Shown: positions 1 to 7,828, numbered from the stretch's first letter. The stretch is DNA of 64,000 nucleotides from Nocardia abscessus NBRC 100374 (GCF_000308455.1 NZ_BAFP01000139.1:1-64000), one strand, 5' to 3'. Notes: generated by a model from the letters alone, not told the origin. Translations and numbers: made by a program.

Positions 1-846
1 GACGGTGCGGAGCCACCCCATGCGGGCCGCGGCGGCGCAAGGCGCCCGATCGGCTCTCCGCGCAGGATCGCCGTGTGCGCCGCGGAAAGCGCCGGTCCTG
101 GATCGGTGCCGAGCTGGTCGGCCAATCGGGAGCGGAAGGCCGCGAATGATTCCAGCGCCTCGTTGGGCCGTCCCGCCGCGGCGAGCAGACGCAGGAGGGT
201 CAGCTGCGCGGGCTCGTCCAGGGAGTCGGCGGTGGCACGCCGACGAGCCAGGCGCAGCGCACCGTCGATATCGCCGCCGTCCTCGCGTGCGGCGAGTTCG
301 AGCTCATCGAGTTCGGCGAGCCGCCGCCCGGCCGCGGCGCGCAGCTCGTCGGCGAGGTCGCCCGGGGGGCAGATCGGCGCCGGGGTCGCCGCGCCACAGC
401 GCGCGCGCCCGCGCGATCTCCGCCAGGCACCCGGGCAGGTCGGCTGCGGCGTGCAGTCTGCGCGCCCGCGTCACCCGCTCGCCTACCGAGGACAAGTCGA
501 CTTGGTCGGCGCCGAGGGTCAGCCGGTAACCCGCCGGGCCGATTTCCAGCGCACCGACCGGCAGCGCCGATCGGAGCCGGGAGACCTGGGTATGCAGCGC
601 GTTCATCGGCGACCGCGGCGGCTGTTCGCCCCAGACCTCCTCGATCAGGGCGTCTGCGCCACGGCTGCGGCCGGGCCGCAGTGCGAGGGCGGTGAGCAGG
701 AGCCGGGAGCGCGCCCCTGGCAGCGGTGTCAGGGCACCCTCGCGGCGCAGCGCGACCTCGCCCAGCAAGGCCACCACGACCGATTCGCCTGCGGGCGTCG
801 TCACTGCTCGACTGTGGCCGTGCGGGCCGTTGTGCTCCGGAAACAT
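1..846 (-). pseudogene. SARP/BTAD-type transcriptional regulator, frameshifted, cut by window edge
   Basis: The leftward reading frame begins with a winged-helix part (ALLGEVALR, then TALALRPGRSRGADALIEE and a VSRLRSAL stretch), followed by the helical BTAD region, the layout of AfsR/SARP activators. The frame breaks at a run of six G at 364-369: upstream it reads IARARALWRGDPGADLPPG, and dropping one G restores DLADELRAAAGRRLAEL, which stays open to base 1. So either one base is inserted in the homopolymer or the gene is mutated. I put the start at the ATG at 846; an ATG at 924 is also in frame, and SARPs often start near the ALLGEV strand. The gene is divergent from the SRPBCC gene at 937. 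Its target is unknown and an AfsR-like ATPase part may lie beyond the edge. Confidence 0.72.
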
Positions 847-936
847 CCCGCGGTCATCGTAGGCGAGCAGGCCCGATGGGGCCGACACGATTTCTTTGCC
901 GCGATCCGGAGTGGTCGGTCGCATAGTCTGACCCCC

Positions 937-1401
937 ATGGCTGAGTTCGAGGTGGTCCGGTCGGCCGTGATCACGGCCGCTCCCGCGCGCGTGCACGGGC
1001 TGATCGATGATTTCCACGAGTGGGTCAAGTGGTCGCCGTGGGAGGACCTCGACCCGCAGCTGCAACGCAGCTATTCCGGCGCCGACTCCGGTGTCGGCGC
1101 GCGCTATGCGTGGAGCGGCAACCGCAAGGCGGGCGCGGGCAGCATGGAGATCATCGGCAGCGCCGACCGCGAGATCGGCGTGCGCCTGGAGTTCCTGAAG
1201 CCGATGAAGGCGACCAACATGGTGACCTTCACCCTGGACCCGGTCGAGACCGGCACCGAAGTGACCTGGCGGATGACCGGACAGCAGACCGGCCTGATGG
1301 GCTTCATCGGCAAGATCATTCCGATGGACAGATTCATCGGCCGGGATTTCGAGAAGGGACTCGCGCGGTTGCAGGAGGCGGCGACCGCCGAAACGGCCTG
1401 A
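937..1401 (+). CDS. SRPBCC (START-like) family protein
   Basis: A 154-residue protein with the polyketide-cyclase/SRPBCC pattern: an N-terminal strand with VVRSAVITAAPARVHGLI, a helix containing DFHEWVKWSPWEDLDP, a Gly-rich middle and a final helix FIGRDFEKGLARLQEA. Members of this fold hold hydrophobic ligands in a helix-grip pocket; the ligand here is not evident. The WSPWEDLDP loop is typical of the polyketide_cyc2 branch often encoded next to small regulators. It starts 90 bp from the divergent SARP gene, so the two may share a control region. No signal peptide or membrane segment, so cytoplasmic. Specific function not assigned. Confidence 0.85.
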   Translation: MAEFEVVRSAVITAAPARVHGLIDDFHEWVKWSPWEDLDPQLQRSYSGADSGVGARYAWSGNRKAGAGSMEIIGSADREIGVRLEFLKPMKATNMVTFTLDPVETGTEVTWRMTGQQTGLMGFIGKIIPMDRFIGRDFEKGLARLQEAATAETA

Positions 1402-1420
1402 CTGCCGCGCGCCAACCACG

Positions 1421-1552
1421 GCGTACCTCCGCCTCCGCTCCGGCCATGCGCAGACTGACGACGGACCACGTCCGACCGCGCCCACTATGCGTACCTCCGC
1501 CTCCGCTCCGGCCATGCGCAGACTGACGACGGACCACGTCCGACCGCGCCCA
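1421..1552. repeat. 64-bp perfect direct repeat upstream of menA
   Basis: Bases 1421-1484 and 1489-1552 are identical over 64 bp, separated by 4 bp, giving a 68-bp period. The unit begins GCGTACCTCCGCCTCCG and ends CGACCGCGCCCA. The second copy ends 13 bp before the menA start codon, so whatever 5' or promoter signals the unit holds are present twice. It has no inverted ends or ORF of a mobile element, which makes a slippage-type duplication the simplest reading. Confidence 0.9.
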
Positions 1553-1565
1553 TTAAGCTGCGGAC

Positions 1566-2435
1566 ATGGCTACTGCAGCGCAATGGATCGAGGGCGCGCG
1601 ACCGCGTACCCTGCCGAACGCGATCGCCCCGGTGCTCGCCGGGACCGGCGCCGCCGCGTCCGTCGACGGTGCGGTGTGGTGGAAAGCGATTCTCGCGCTG
1701 TTCGTTTCGCTGGCGTTGATCATCGGCGTGAACTACGCCAACGACTATTCCGACGGCATCCGCGGCACCGATGACGTCCGAGTCGGCCCGTTGCGCCTGG
1801 TCGGGCAGAAACTGGCCTCGCCCGCCGCGGTGAAGACCGCCGCGATCGTCAGTCTGGTCATCGCCGCCGTCCTGGGTCTGGTGCTGGTGTTCACCAGCGC
1901 GTGGTGGCTGCTGCTCGTCGGCGCGGCTTGCCTGGCCGGGGCCTGGTACTACACCGGCGGCAGCAACCCATACGGCTACAGCGGATTCGGTGAAGTGGCG
2001 GTGTTCGTCTTCTTCGGCCTGGTCGCCGTGCTCGGCACCCAGTTCGTACAGGCGGGCCGGATCGACTGGGTGGGTGTGCTGCTCGCGGTCTCGGTGGGCG
2101 CGTTCTCCAGCGCCGTACTCGTCGCGAACAACCTGCGCGACATCCCCACCGACACCGACTCCGGGAAGGTCACGCTGGCGGTGAAACTCGGTGACCCGCG
2201 CACCCGCACCCTGCACCTCGCGCTGCTGACGGTGCCGTTCCTCGCGACGCTGGTGCTGGTGGCCCGCACGCCGTGGGCGCTGGCCGGGCTGCTGGCGATC
2301 CCGCTCGCCGTGCGCGCCAACGCGCCGGTGCGCGGCGGCAAGGGCGGCCTGGAGTTGATTCCCGCGCTGCGGGATTCCGGCTTGGCCCTGCTGGTCTGGT
2401 CGGCGGTCACCGCGCTGGCGGTCGGGCTGGGCTAG
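1566..2435 (+). CDS. menA: 1,4-dihydroxy-2-naphthoate polyprenyltransferase
   Basis: MenA is the integral membrane UbiA-family enzyme that joins a polyprenyl diphosphate to 1,4-dihydroxy-2-naphthoate, giving demethylmenaquinone, the precursor of the respiratory quinone of actinobacteria. The 289-residue protein shows both aspartate-rich motifs: NDYSDGIRGTDD at residues 59-70 and NNLRDIPTDTDSGK at 188-201, which bind the Mg-diphosphate. About eight hydrophobic segments lie around them, the usual count. The length matches the family. The opening MATAAQWIEGARPRTLPNAI is typical of actinobacterial MenA. The start ATG lies just behind the 64-bp repeat. It stands alone rather than in a men operon, as in mycobacteria. 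Confidence 0.96.
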   Translation: MATAAQWIEGARPRTLPNAIAPVLAGTGAAASVDGAVWWKAILALFVSLALIIGVNYANDYSDGIRGTDDVRVGPLRLVGQKLASPAAVKTAAIVSLVIAAVLGLVLVFTSAWWLLLVGAACLAGAWYYTGGSNPYGYSGFGEVAVFVFFGLVAVLGTQFVQAGRIDWVGVLLAVSVGAFSSAVLVANNLRDIPTDTDSGKVTLAVKLGDPRTRTLHLALLTVPFLATLVLVARTPWALAGLLAIPLAVRANAPVRGGKGGLELIPALRDSGLALLVWSAVTALAVGLG

Positions 2436-2536
2436 CGCGCACGCGAGCCCTGTGCTCGACCGACGCGACCACGTCGGCCCGAAGGTGGCTCTCGCGCGAA
2501 GCCAGACCGAGCGTGGTCCGTGCGAGGCGCCGGGAA

Positions 2537-2920
2537 TCAGTCCGCGTCCGGCACCAGGATGCCCAGCACCCAGTTCACGATCGAGACGATGATCCCGCCG
2601 AGCACCGCGGCCCAGAAGCCCTCGACGCGCAGGCCGTAATCGGTGAACGCGTCGGTGATCTCGGCGGTCAGCCACAGCATGAGCGCGTTGATCAACAGCA
2701 GGAACAGGCCGAGCGTCACGATCACCAGCGGTAGTGACAGCAACTTCACGATCGGCTTGACCAGCGCGTTCACCACCGTGAACACCGCGGCCACCGCGAG
2801 GACGACGGCGATCTTGGCGCCGGTGCCGCCTTCGGGCGCGAGGATGTCGATCTTGTCGACCCAGAAGGCGGCCAGCCAGATGGCCGCCGCGTTGATGATC
2901 AACCGAATCACGAGCTGCAT
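2537..2920 (-). CDS. Phage-holin-4-superfamily membrane protein (DUF/PF04020 type)
   Basis: A 127-residue protein with four hydrophobic segments and the pattern of the widespread YvlD/phage_holin_4_2 family: an N-terminal RLIINAAAIWLAAFWVD, the conserved NALVKPIVKLLSLPLVIVTLG, then LFLLLINALMLWLTAEI. Despite the family name, chromosomal members are ordinary small inner-membrane proteins of unknown role, and nothing here suggests a prophage. It is convergent with menA (100-bp gap, with a weak hairpin at 2460-2477) and read separately from the Clp-N operon to its right. Confidence 0.88.
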   Translation of the reverse strand: MQLVIRLIINAAAIWLAAFWVDKIDILAPEGGTGAKIAVVLAVAAVFTVVNALVKPIVKLLSLPLVIVTLGLFLLLINALMLWLTAEITDAFTDYGLRVEGFWAAVLGGIIVSIVNWVLGILVPDAD

Positions 2921-2993
2921 GGGCCAATGCTAGGCCCAGAGTGCGGGCATGCGCCGCCGGAAAGACCGACTGGGACAGCGCATGCCCGCTCAC

Positions 2994-3575
2994 TCATGCC
3001 GCTCGGTCGAGCAAAGTGTGCACTTCGGGGCGCAGCCGGTCGATCGCGGCGGCTCCGCCGAACAGGCGCTCGGTGGTCTGGTTGGGCGCCCGCAGGATGC
3101 CGAGCAGGATGTGCCCGGATTCGATGGTCTTGTCCTTGCGGCCGAGCGCCTCGCGCAGCGAGAGCTCGAGCACCTTCTTCGCGTCTCTGGTGAACGGGAT
3201 GTGCCGGTAGTCCCCGGCGCGACCCCAGCCGAACAGCCCGCGCCGCGGCTCGGGTGCGGCGCGCTCGAGCGCGTCCTCGCCGAAGTGGGCCTCCAGCGAC
3301 TCCCGCACCGCGTCGAGGTCGATGCCGATGGACCGCAACGCCTCGGCGTCCTCGGCGCCGAGCGGATCACCCTTGCCCTGCTCCGAGAGCGTGCGCAGCA
3401 CGCCTTCATGGGTGAGTCCCGTGTCGGCGAGCAGTGCCACGAGCTCCGGCTCGCCCTGCGCGAGCAACCCGAGCAGCACATGCTCCACATCGATGGTGGA
3501 CGAGCGCAGTTCCCGCGCGTCCTCCTGGGCGACCACGATCGCCGTGCGCGCCGACCTGGTGAACCGTTCGAACAT
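2994..3575 (-). CDS. Clp N-terminal-domain protein without ATPase (ClpC2-like)
   Basis: A 193-residue protein made of two Clp_N repeats, residues about 2-75 and 125-193. The first opens MFERFTRSARTAIVVAQEDA and carries EHVLLGLL; the second carries SGHILLGIL. These match the N-domain of ClpC1, but the AAA+ modules are absent, so it cannot unfold substrates. Known family context: mycobacterial ClpC2 is a stand-alone Clp N-domain protein that binds ClpC1-targeting cyclic peptides and moderates their toxicity. A similar decoy or sensor role is inferred here. The start ATG overlaps the stop of the upstream HTH gene by one base (TGATG), so the two are translationally coupled and under the doubled operator at 3800-3844. 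Confidence 0.85.
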   Translation of the reverse strand: MFERFTRSARTAIVVAQEDARELRSSTIDVEHVLLGLLAQGEPELVALLADTGLTHEGVLRTLSEQGKGDPLGAEDAEALRSIGIDLDAVRESLEAHFGEDALERAAPEPRRGLFGWGRAGDYRHIPFTRDAKKVLELSLREALGRKDKTIESGHILLGILRAPNQTTERLFGGAAAIDRLRPEVHTLLDRAA

Positions 3576-3796
3576 CAGCGGCTCCTGTCTCTCCGGTTGT
3601 ATTTCTGGTGGACCGCCTGCTTGCTGACCTCGAGCGCTTCCGCGATCGCCTGCCAGGACCAGCCCTGGGCTCGGGCGTTGGCGACCTGGATCGCTTCGAG
3701 ACGTTCGAGCAGCCTGCGCAGCGCGAGCACCGCGCGCAGCCCGACCTTGGGATCGGGGCTGCCCGCGGCGGCCGCCAGAGTGGTTGCTTCCGTCAT
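3575..3796 (-). CDS. Small helix-turn-helix protein, probable autoregulator of the Clp-N operon
   Basis: A 73-residue protein: a helical N-terminal part (RAVLALRRLLERLEAIQVANA) followed by a helix-turn-helix at residues 47-69, SWQAIAEALEVSKQAVHQKY. This sequence type is found at the N-terminus of some actinobacterial Clp-N proteins and as separate small genes before them. It is the first gene of the pair; its ATG lies 3 bp from the first of two GTCAA-N6-TTGAC dyads, so binding there would block its own promoter. Autorepression is inferred, and the Clp-N partner could modulate binding. A sigma-region-4-like fold is an alternative description of the HTH. Confidence 0.82.
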   Translation of the reverse strand: MTEATTLAAAAGSPDPKVGLRAVLALRRLLERLEAIQVANARAQGWSWQAIAEALEVSKQAVHQKYNRRDRSR

Positions 3797-3799
3797 GAC

Positions 3800-3844
3800 G
3801 TCAATTTTGATTGACGCGCACGCATCGTGTCAACAAAAATTGAC
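3800..3844. promoter_or_regulatory. Twin dyad operator GTCAA-N6-TTGAC x2 before the HTH/Clp-N operon
   Basis: Two perfect 5+5 dyads stand in the intergenic region: GTCAATTTTGATTGAC at 3800-3815 and GTCAACAAAAATTGAC at 3829-3844, with centres 29 bp apart, close to three helical turns. The spacers are AT-rich in an otherwise GC-rich region. Taken as whole elements, the second is nearly the reverse complement of the first. The position directly upstream of the HTH gene makes its product the likely ligand. The same-face spacing suggests cooperative binding. Confidence 0.8.
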
Positions 3845-3912
3845 GATCGAGGGCGCGGCACAGCTCGATTCCACGATCCGCGAACAAAGAAGACGCGCTT
3901 GCGCGCGGCAGA

Positions 3913-4998
3913 TCAGCCGTCCCAGACGCCGGTCGCCAGGAACTTCTCCAAGATCGCCGTCGGCCCGGCGAGGTTCAGCCCTTGCGAGGCGACCCACGCG
4001 TCATCGAAATACGTTCCGGCATACCGATCGCCGCCATCGCACAGCAGCGTGACCACGCTGCCGCTGCGGCCTTCGGCGATCATCTCGGCGATCAGGGCGA
4101 ACACACCCCACAGGTTGGTTCCGGTCGATCCGCCTACCCGCCGGCCGAGCCGCGTGCTGGCGAACCTGGCGGCGGCGATCGACGCCGCGTCGGGCACCTC
4201 GAGCATGCGGTCCACCACCTGGCCGACGAACGACGGCTCCACCCGCGGGCGGCCGATGCCCTCGATCCGGGAGGGCATTCCGGTCTGGTAGGCCGCGTCC
4301 CCGGTCTCGTATCCGCCGAAGAAGGCGGAATTCTCCGGATCGACCACAGCCAGCTTCGTCGCGTGCCTGCGGTAGCGGATGTAGCGGCCGATGGTGGCGC
4401 TGGTGCCGCCGGTGCCCGCCCCGACCACGATCCACTCCGGCACCGGATCGTTCTCCAACGCCATCTGCTGGAAGATCGATTCGGCGATGTTGTTGTTGCC
4501 GCGCCAGTCGGTGGCGCGCTCGGCGTGGGTGAACTGGTCCATGTAGTGGCCGCCGCATTCGGCCGCCAGCCGCGCCGCCTCGGTGTACATGTCCGGCGGG
4601 CGCCGCACGAAGTGGCAGCGTCCGCCCTGCGCCTCGATCAGCGCGATCTTCTGCGGGGAGGTGCTCGCGGGCATCACCGCGACGAAGTCGAGGCCGAGCA
4701 GCTTCGCGAAATAGGCCTCGCTGACCGCGGTGGAACCGGAGGACGCCTCCACCACGGTCGTCCCCTCGGTGACCCAGCCGTTGCAGATCGCGTAGAGGAA
4801 CAGCGAGCGGGCCAAGCGGTGCTTGAGGCTGCCGGTGATGTGGGTGGACTCGTCCTTGAGATACAGCTGAACGTTCCACTCGGTGGGCAGCGGGTAGCGC
4901 AGCAGGTGCGTATCGGCGCTGCGCTGGGCGTCGGCGTCGATCAGCCGCACCGCGTTGTCGACCCAGTCGCGCGGAGCGGCGTGATCGCAGAATTTCAC
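3913..4998 (-). CDS. cds1: PLP-dependent L-cysteine desulfhydrase, Cds1 type (CysK/CysM fold)
   Basis: A 361-residue fold-type II PLP enzyme. The PLP lysine is K59 in the ITGSLKHRLA motif; SSGST at residues 87-91 binds the substrate carboxylate, and GTGGTSATIGRY is the phosphate-binding loop. It belongs to the cystathionine-beta-synthase/cysteine-synthase superfamily, but the opening MKFCDHAAPRDWVDNAV and the internal FTHAERATDWRGNNNIAE are those of mycobacterial Rv3684/Cds1, which releases H2S, pyruvate and ammonia from cysteine. Cysteine synthase activity cannot be excluded from sequence. The start is GTG at 4998, overlapping the stop of the upstream DUF4229 gene by four bases (GTGA). Confidence 0.85.
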   Translation of the reverse strand: MKFCDHAAPRDWVDNAVRLIDADAQRSADTHLLRYPLPTEWNVQLYLKDESTHITGSLKHRLARSLFLYAICNGWVTEGTTVVEASSGSTAVSEAYFAKLLGLDFVAVMPASTSPQKIALIEAQGGRCHFVRRPPDMYTEAARLAAECGGHYMDQFTHAERATDWRGNNNIAESIFQQMALENDPVPEWIVVGAGTGGTSATIGRYIRYRRHATKLAVVDPENSAFFGGYETGDAAYQTGMPSRIEGIGRPRVEPSFVGQVVDRMLEVPDAASIAAARFASTRLGRRVGGSTGTNLWGVFALIAEMIAEGRSGSVVTLLCDGGDRYAGTYFDDAWVASQGLNLAGPTAILEKFLATGVWDG

Positions 4999-5357
4999 GA
5001 AGGCGTGCCCGAGCCGGGCGGGGTGGGCGGCTGATCACCGCGCAGCCGCGCGCGCAGCTCGGCCTTGTCGCGCCGTCTGCGCTCGTCGACCAGGGCGATG
5101 TCCTCGTTGACCTTGACCCGCAGCCGCTTGAACAGGGTCAACGACAGCGGCATCGCGATGATCAGAGCGAACAGGGCGGCGACCACCAGCGGGATGTCCA
5201 CCGACACCAGCCGCGCGGCCAGCACGATCACCGCGGTGAGCACTACCACGAGACCCAACCTGGCGACGGTGTACAGCGCTAGATTGCGGGCCAGCCTGCG
5301 TCCTGCGCCAGGGGTTTGCTGTCCGGAAGCACCTTTTGGTGGAGTTGCGTCACGCAC
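4995..5357 (-). CDS. DUF4229 family membrane protein
   Basis: A small membrane protein with two hydrophobic segments, LARNLALYTVARLGLVVVLT and PLVVAALFALIIAMPLSLTL, then the conserved basic tail LFKRLRVKVNEDIALVDERR and a charged, proline-ending C-terminus. This is the DUF4229 pattern of actinobacteria; function unknown. The start is uncertain: I chose GTG at 5357 (120 residues), but in-frame ATG at 5405 and a start at 5426 are possible and no good ribosome site decides. It overlaps the cysteine desulfhydrase start by four bases, so the two are co-translated. Confidence 0.8.
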   Translation of the reverse strand: MRDATPPKGASGQQTPGAGRRLARNLALYTVARLGLVVVLTAVIVLAARLVSVDIPLVVAALFALIIAMPLSLTLFKRLRVKVNEDIALVDERRRRDKAELRARLRGDQPPTPPGSGTPS

Positions 5358-5541
5358 ATCCCTCAGCCTATGCGAAGCTGTTGCCCGCCCCCGGTGCACG
5401 CCCATAGCCGAGGGTGGGGCGCACATCCGTTTTGTCTATTACCTCCCCTTTACCAACTGTAGGTGGTTCGAGTACCTAGGGGTTTCAGTGCGACGATGGC
5501 GCCATCTGATGAGGGAACTGTCGAGAACGGAGAGGTTTGCT

Positions 5542-5751
5542 ATGACTGCGATCACCGTCGGCGGCCAGGACACCCTGCTGACTCCGGGCCAGGTTGCTGC
5601 CCTGTTCCACGTCGACCCCAAGACCGTGACGCGCTGGGCTCATGCCGGGCGCCTCGGGTCGCTGCGCACACCGGGCGGACATCGCCGGTTCCGCGAATCG
5701 GAAGTACTCCAGCTGCTCAAGTCGCTGACCACCGAAGCGACCGCACGCTGA
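5542..5751 (+). CDS. bldC: BldC/MerR-like transcriptional regulator
   Basis: A 69-residue protein consisting of one winged-helix DNA-binding domain: TPGQVAALFHVDPKTVTRWA, then the wing GSLRTPGGHRRFRESEV. The length and sequence match BldC, the small MerR-like regulator that in Streptomyces binds head-to-tail on direct repeats and holds back development; the orthologue in non-differentiating actinobacteria is less studied. The ATG at 5542 is preceded by GGAGAGG at a good distance, which decides against longer upstream starts. Transcribed away from the DUF4229 gene across a roughly 180-bp promoter region. Confidence 0.9.
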   Translation: MTAITVGGQDTLLTPGQVAALFHVDPKTVTRWAHAGRLGSLRTPGGHRRFRESEVLQLLKSLTTEATAR

Positions 5752-5868
5752 TCGCAGGCCGCGCGGGCCCGTCATGCTCGGGTCCGCGCTCGCCCGCAGA
5801 CCATTTTCGCGTCTGCGGTGTGCTGGAGTCACGTCCGCGACTACCCTCGTAACCAGGAGGTGAGCGAC

Positions 5869-6075
5869 GTGACGTACCTGTTGGCACTCATCGCGGTGGT
5901 GGCAATAGCGGTGTTGTGCTGGAAGGCGTTCGGCCCCGAGCGGACTGGACCCACTGCCCCGCAAACGCGTTCACCACAGCGCAAGCGCGTCATCGGACCC
6001 GACGACGACCCGGAGTTCCTCTGGCGACTATCTCGCCAGCACCGAGACGGCGAGTCCGGTTCCGCCGAGCGCTGA
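5869..6075 (+). CDS. Small single-pass membrane protein
   Basis: A 68-residue protein with an N-terminal membrane segment (TYLLALIAVVAIAVLCWKAF) and a polar, Arg-rich cytoplasmic tail containing RVIGPDDDPEFLWRLS. I chose GTG at 5869 because an AGGAGG ribosome site stands at 5855-5860 with 8-bp spacing; an upstream ATG at 5818 has none. The tail pattern 'IGPDDDPEFLWRL' is common in small conserved proteins next to bldC in Nocardia and Rhodococcus. No function is known; the proximity suggests co-expression with bldC. Confidence 0.72.
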   Translation: MTYLLALIAVVAIAVLCWKAFGPERTGPTAPQTRSPQRKRVIGPDDDPEFLWRLSRQHRDGESGSAER

Positions 6076-6204
6076 TCGTTCGGCATTACCGCGCGAAAGC
6101 ACGCGCCCAGCGGCATCGGGCGCTCGCGCGTTTCTCGCTGCTCAGCACGTGGTGCCGAGCATCAGCCGTGGCGCCCTGGCGGCACGGCGATCGACAACCC
6201 GGTA

Positions 6205-6244
6205 CGTGTGGGGCAGGCGCGCTGCGGTGCGCCTGCCCCACACG
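6205..6244. terminator. Bidirectional hairpin terminator between convergent genes
   Basis: A perfect 16-bp inverted repeat, CGTGTGGGGCAGGCGC at 6205-6220 and its complement at 6229-6244, with an 8-base loop. It lies between the rightward small membrane gene and the leftward secreted-protein gene, which ends 17 bp further on. There is no strong T-tract, as is usual in actinomycetes. Confidence 0.85.
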
Positions 6245-6260
6245 ATCCGCGAGCTATCGA

Positions 6261-6869
6261 TCAGGGCTCGCCGTTGACGACCGCCATCAGCGCGTCCATG
6301 AACGGCTGCCCGCCCTGGATGGCTCCACCCGCGATACCGCCGACGACCAAGCCGATCGGGCCGGTGATGATGCTGAAGAAGCCCAGACCGATCAGAGCGC
6401 CCAGCAGACCGCCGAGCAGCGCGCCGCCGACCACGCCGACGACGTTCTTGTTCAGTTCGGCGATCAGCCGGTTCATCGAGCTGATCGGCTGCATCTCGCC
6501 GATCTCCTTGGCGTCGGCCACCGGGGTGAGCGCGAGACGCCGTCCGCTGTCGCTGATTTCGTGCGCGACCGACAGCTTGCTGCCGGAAACCTCGAAGGTC
6601 AGCGGCACTTCCGCGACCACGGCTCCGGTGTCGGAGGTCAGCTTGATCTTGGTGCCGTCGTCGACCACCGCGAAGCTGCCGTGCTCGACGGCGGTGCTGA
6701 TCGCCCCGGTCTCACGGGAGACCGTGGTGCGGTAGTCGACTCCTTGCTCGACACCAACTGTGGTGATCTCTCGATCCGGTTCTACGGGTTGCGCGTTCAC
6801 GGCGCCCGCGGTGATGCCCACTGCGGCAACCGCACCGAGCGTAATGGCGGCAATAGTGCCGAACTTCAT
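6261..6869 (-). CDS. Secreted protein with glycine-rich hydrophobic C-terminus
   Basis: A 202-residue protein. Residues 1-26 form a signal peptide (MKFGTIAAITLGAVAAVGIT, ending AVNA before QPVEP). The middle, about 30-125, is a beta-rich part with DGTKIKLTSDTGAVVAEVPL. The C-terminal 70 residues are hydrophobic and very rich in glycine (GALLGGLLGALIGLGFFSII, GLVVGGIAGGAI), enough for one or two membrane passes. Such proteins are numerous in Nocardia and have no assigned role. The ATG at 6869 follows an AAGGA site. It ends at a strong bidirectional terminator and is divergent from the LppU-like gene. Confidence 0.83.
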   Translation of the reverse strand: MKFGTIAAITLGAVAAVGITAGAVNAQPVEPDREITTVGVEQGVDYRTTVSRETGAISTAVEHGSFAVVDDGTKIKLTSDTGAVVAEVPLTFEVSGSKLSVAHEISDSGRRLALTPVADAKEIGEMQPISSMNRLIAELNKNVVGVVGGALLGGLLGALIGLGFFSIITGPIGLVVGGIAGGAIQGGQPFMDALMAVVNGEP

Positions 6870-7180
6870 TCTGGAATTCCTTCTCAGCAGACCCCCGGCT
6901 CCGGAGGCCGGATGGCGTGTGACTGTACAGCGCCCGTGACTTGTTTCCAGACCTGGCGACCGGCACACATGATCGAGAAGGTTCGTTATCCAATTGTGAT
7001 CACTTCTGCGGATGGCTGGGCCACGCAGGTGAATTCCCGGGGCGGATCTCCGGTTCCAGGAAGGAGAACTCGACGCGGACGCGCCCCGTAGTGTATGCAT
7101 GGCGTGGTCTTCAATCCGCAAGATTCACAACTTCGGGTCGCTAGGTGGGTTCGAAGGGTTACAGCTCTGGAGGACGTGAC
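6870..7180. other. Divergent intergenic region, no gene
   Basis: This 311-bp stretch separates two divergently read envelope-protein genes and should hold both promoters. I see the AAGGA ribosome site of the leftward gene at its left end and a GGAGG site at 7168-7172 for the rightward gene. No convincing short coding frame or long palindrome was found. Confidence 0.5.
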
Positions 7181-7828
7181 GTGTCGCGCCAACGTGTCCG
7201 TGCCGGTATCACCCTGGCCGCCTTCATGGTCGGGACCGGACTGGCGGCCGCCCTCGTGGTCTTCGCCGCGGTATCGATGAGCGGCCCCGCCGACGAGCCG
7301 GCCAAAGCCGCCCAGACCGCCGACGCGCCGATCACATCGTCGCCCCCGTCGACCACCGAGGAGCCGCTGCCGACCACCACGGAGGCGCTGCCGACCACCT
7401 CGGCGATGCGCGGCGCGTCGAACAAGAGCGCCACCAGCCTGCAGGTGAACATCGGTGACTGCGTGTCGCTCGGCGGCGCGGGCGGGATCGACAAAACCGC
7501 TTGTGGCAGCGGGAACTCCGTTTACAAGGTCATCGAGAAGGCGCCGGCGAACAGCACGTGTCCCACCGACGCCGACCGCACCTACAACGAAACCTTGCAC
7601 GGCGCGGTGCAGGCAGCGCTGTGCCTGGATATCGACTGGGTGGTGGGCGGTTGCATGGAGCTGACCCCCGACAATCCCAAGCGGCTGGACTGTGCGGCCC
7701 CCGCCCCCGGCGCGGTTCGGGTGATCGACGTCAAGCAGAACACCGTCGACGTCAACGCCTGCGGCTCGGCCGACAGCGGGATCGTCTACCAACAGCGCCA
7801 TTTCGTCGTCTGCGTCGCTCGGCTCTGA
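7181..7828 (+). CDS. LppU/SCO3897-like anchored exported protein
   Basis: A 215-residue protein: a short basic cytoplasmic start, a membrane anchor (residues about 9-31), a Thr/Pro-rich linker with the repeat EEPLPTTTEALPTTS, and an extracytoplasmic domain with eight cysteines (VNIGDCVSLGG, TACGSGNS, NSTCP, LCLDID, GGCMEL, LDCA, NACGS, FVVCVA). This cysteine layout fits the LppU_SCO3897 family of mycobacteria and streptomycetes, whose role is unknown. No lipobox is present, so it is held by the membrane helix. GTG at 7181 is chosen because GGAGG lies 8 bases upstream; a longer start at 7145 has no such site. Confidence 0.82.
   Translation: MSRQRVRAGITLAAFMVGTGLAAALVVFAAVSMSGPADEPAKAAQTADAPITSSPPSTTEEPLPTTTEALPTTSAMRGASNKSATSLQVNIGDCVSLGGAGGIDKTACGSGNSVYKVIEKAPANSTCPTDADRTYNETLHGAVQAALCLDIDWVVGGCMELTPDNPKRLDCAAPAPGAVRVIDVKQNTVDVNACGSADSGIVYQQRHFVVCVARL

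Noticed and set aside
1421..1552. The 64-bp repeat as insertion-sequence ends or as a CRISPR remnant
   Set aside because: Copies are direct, not inverted, separated by 4 bp, only two in number and lie in a leader region.
2537..2920. Holin-family gene as a sign of a prophage
   Set aside because: Chromosomal PF04020 proteins are widespread and no other phage gene is near.
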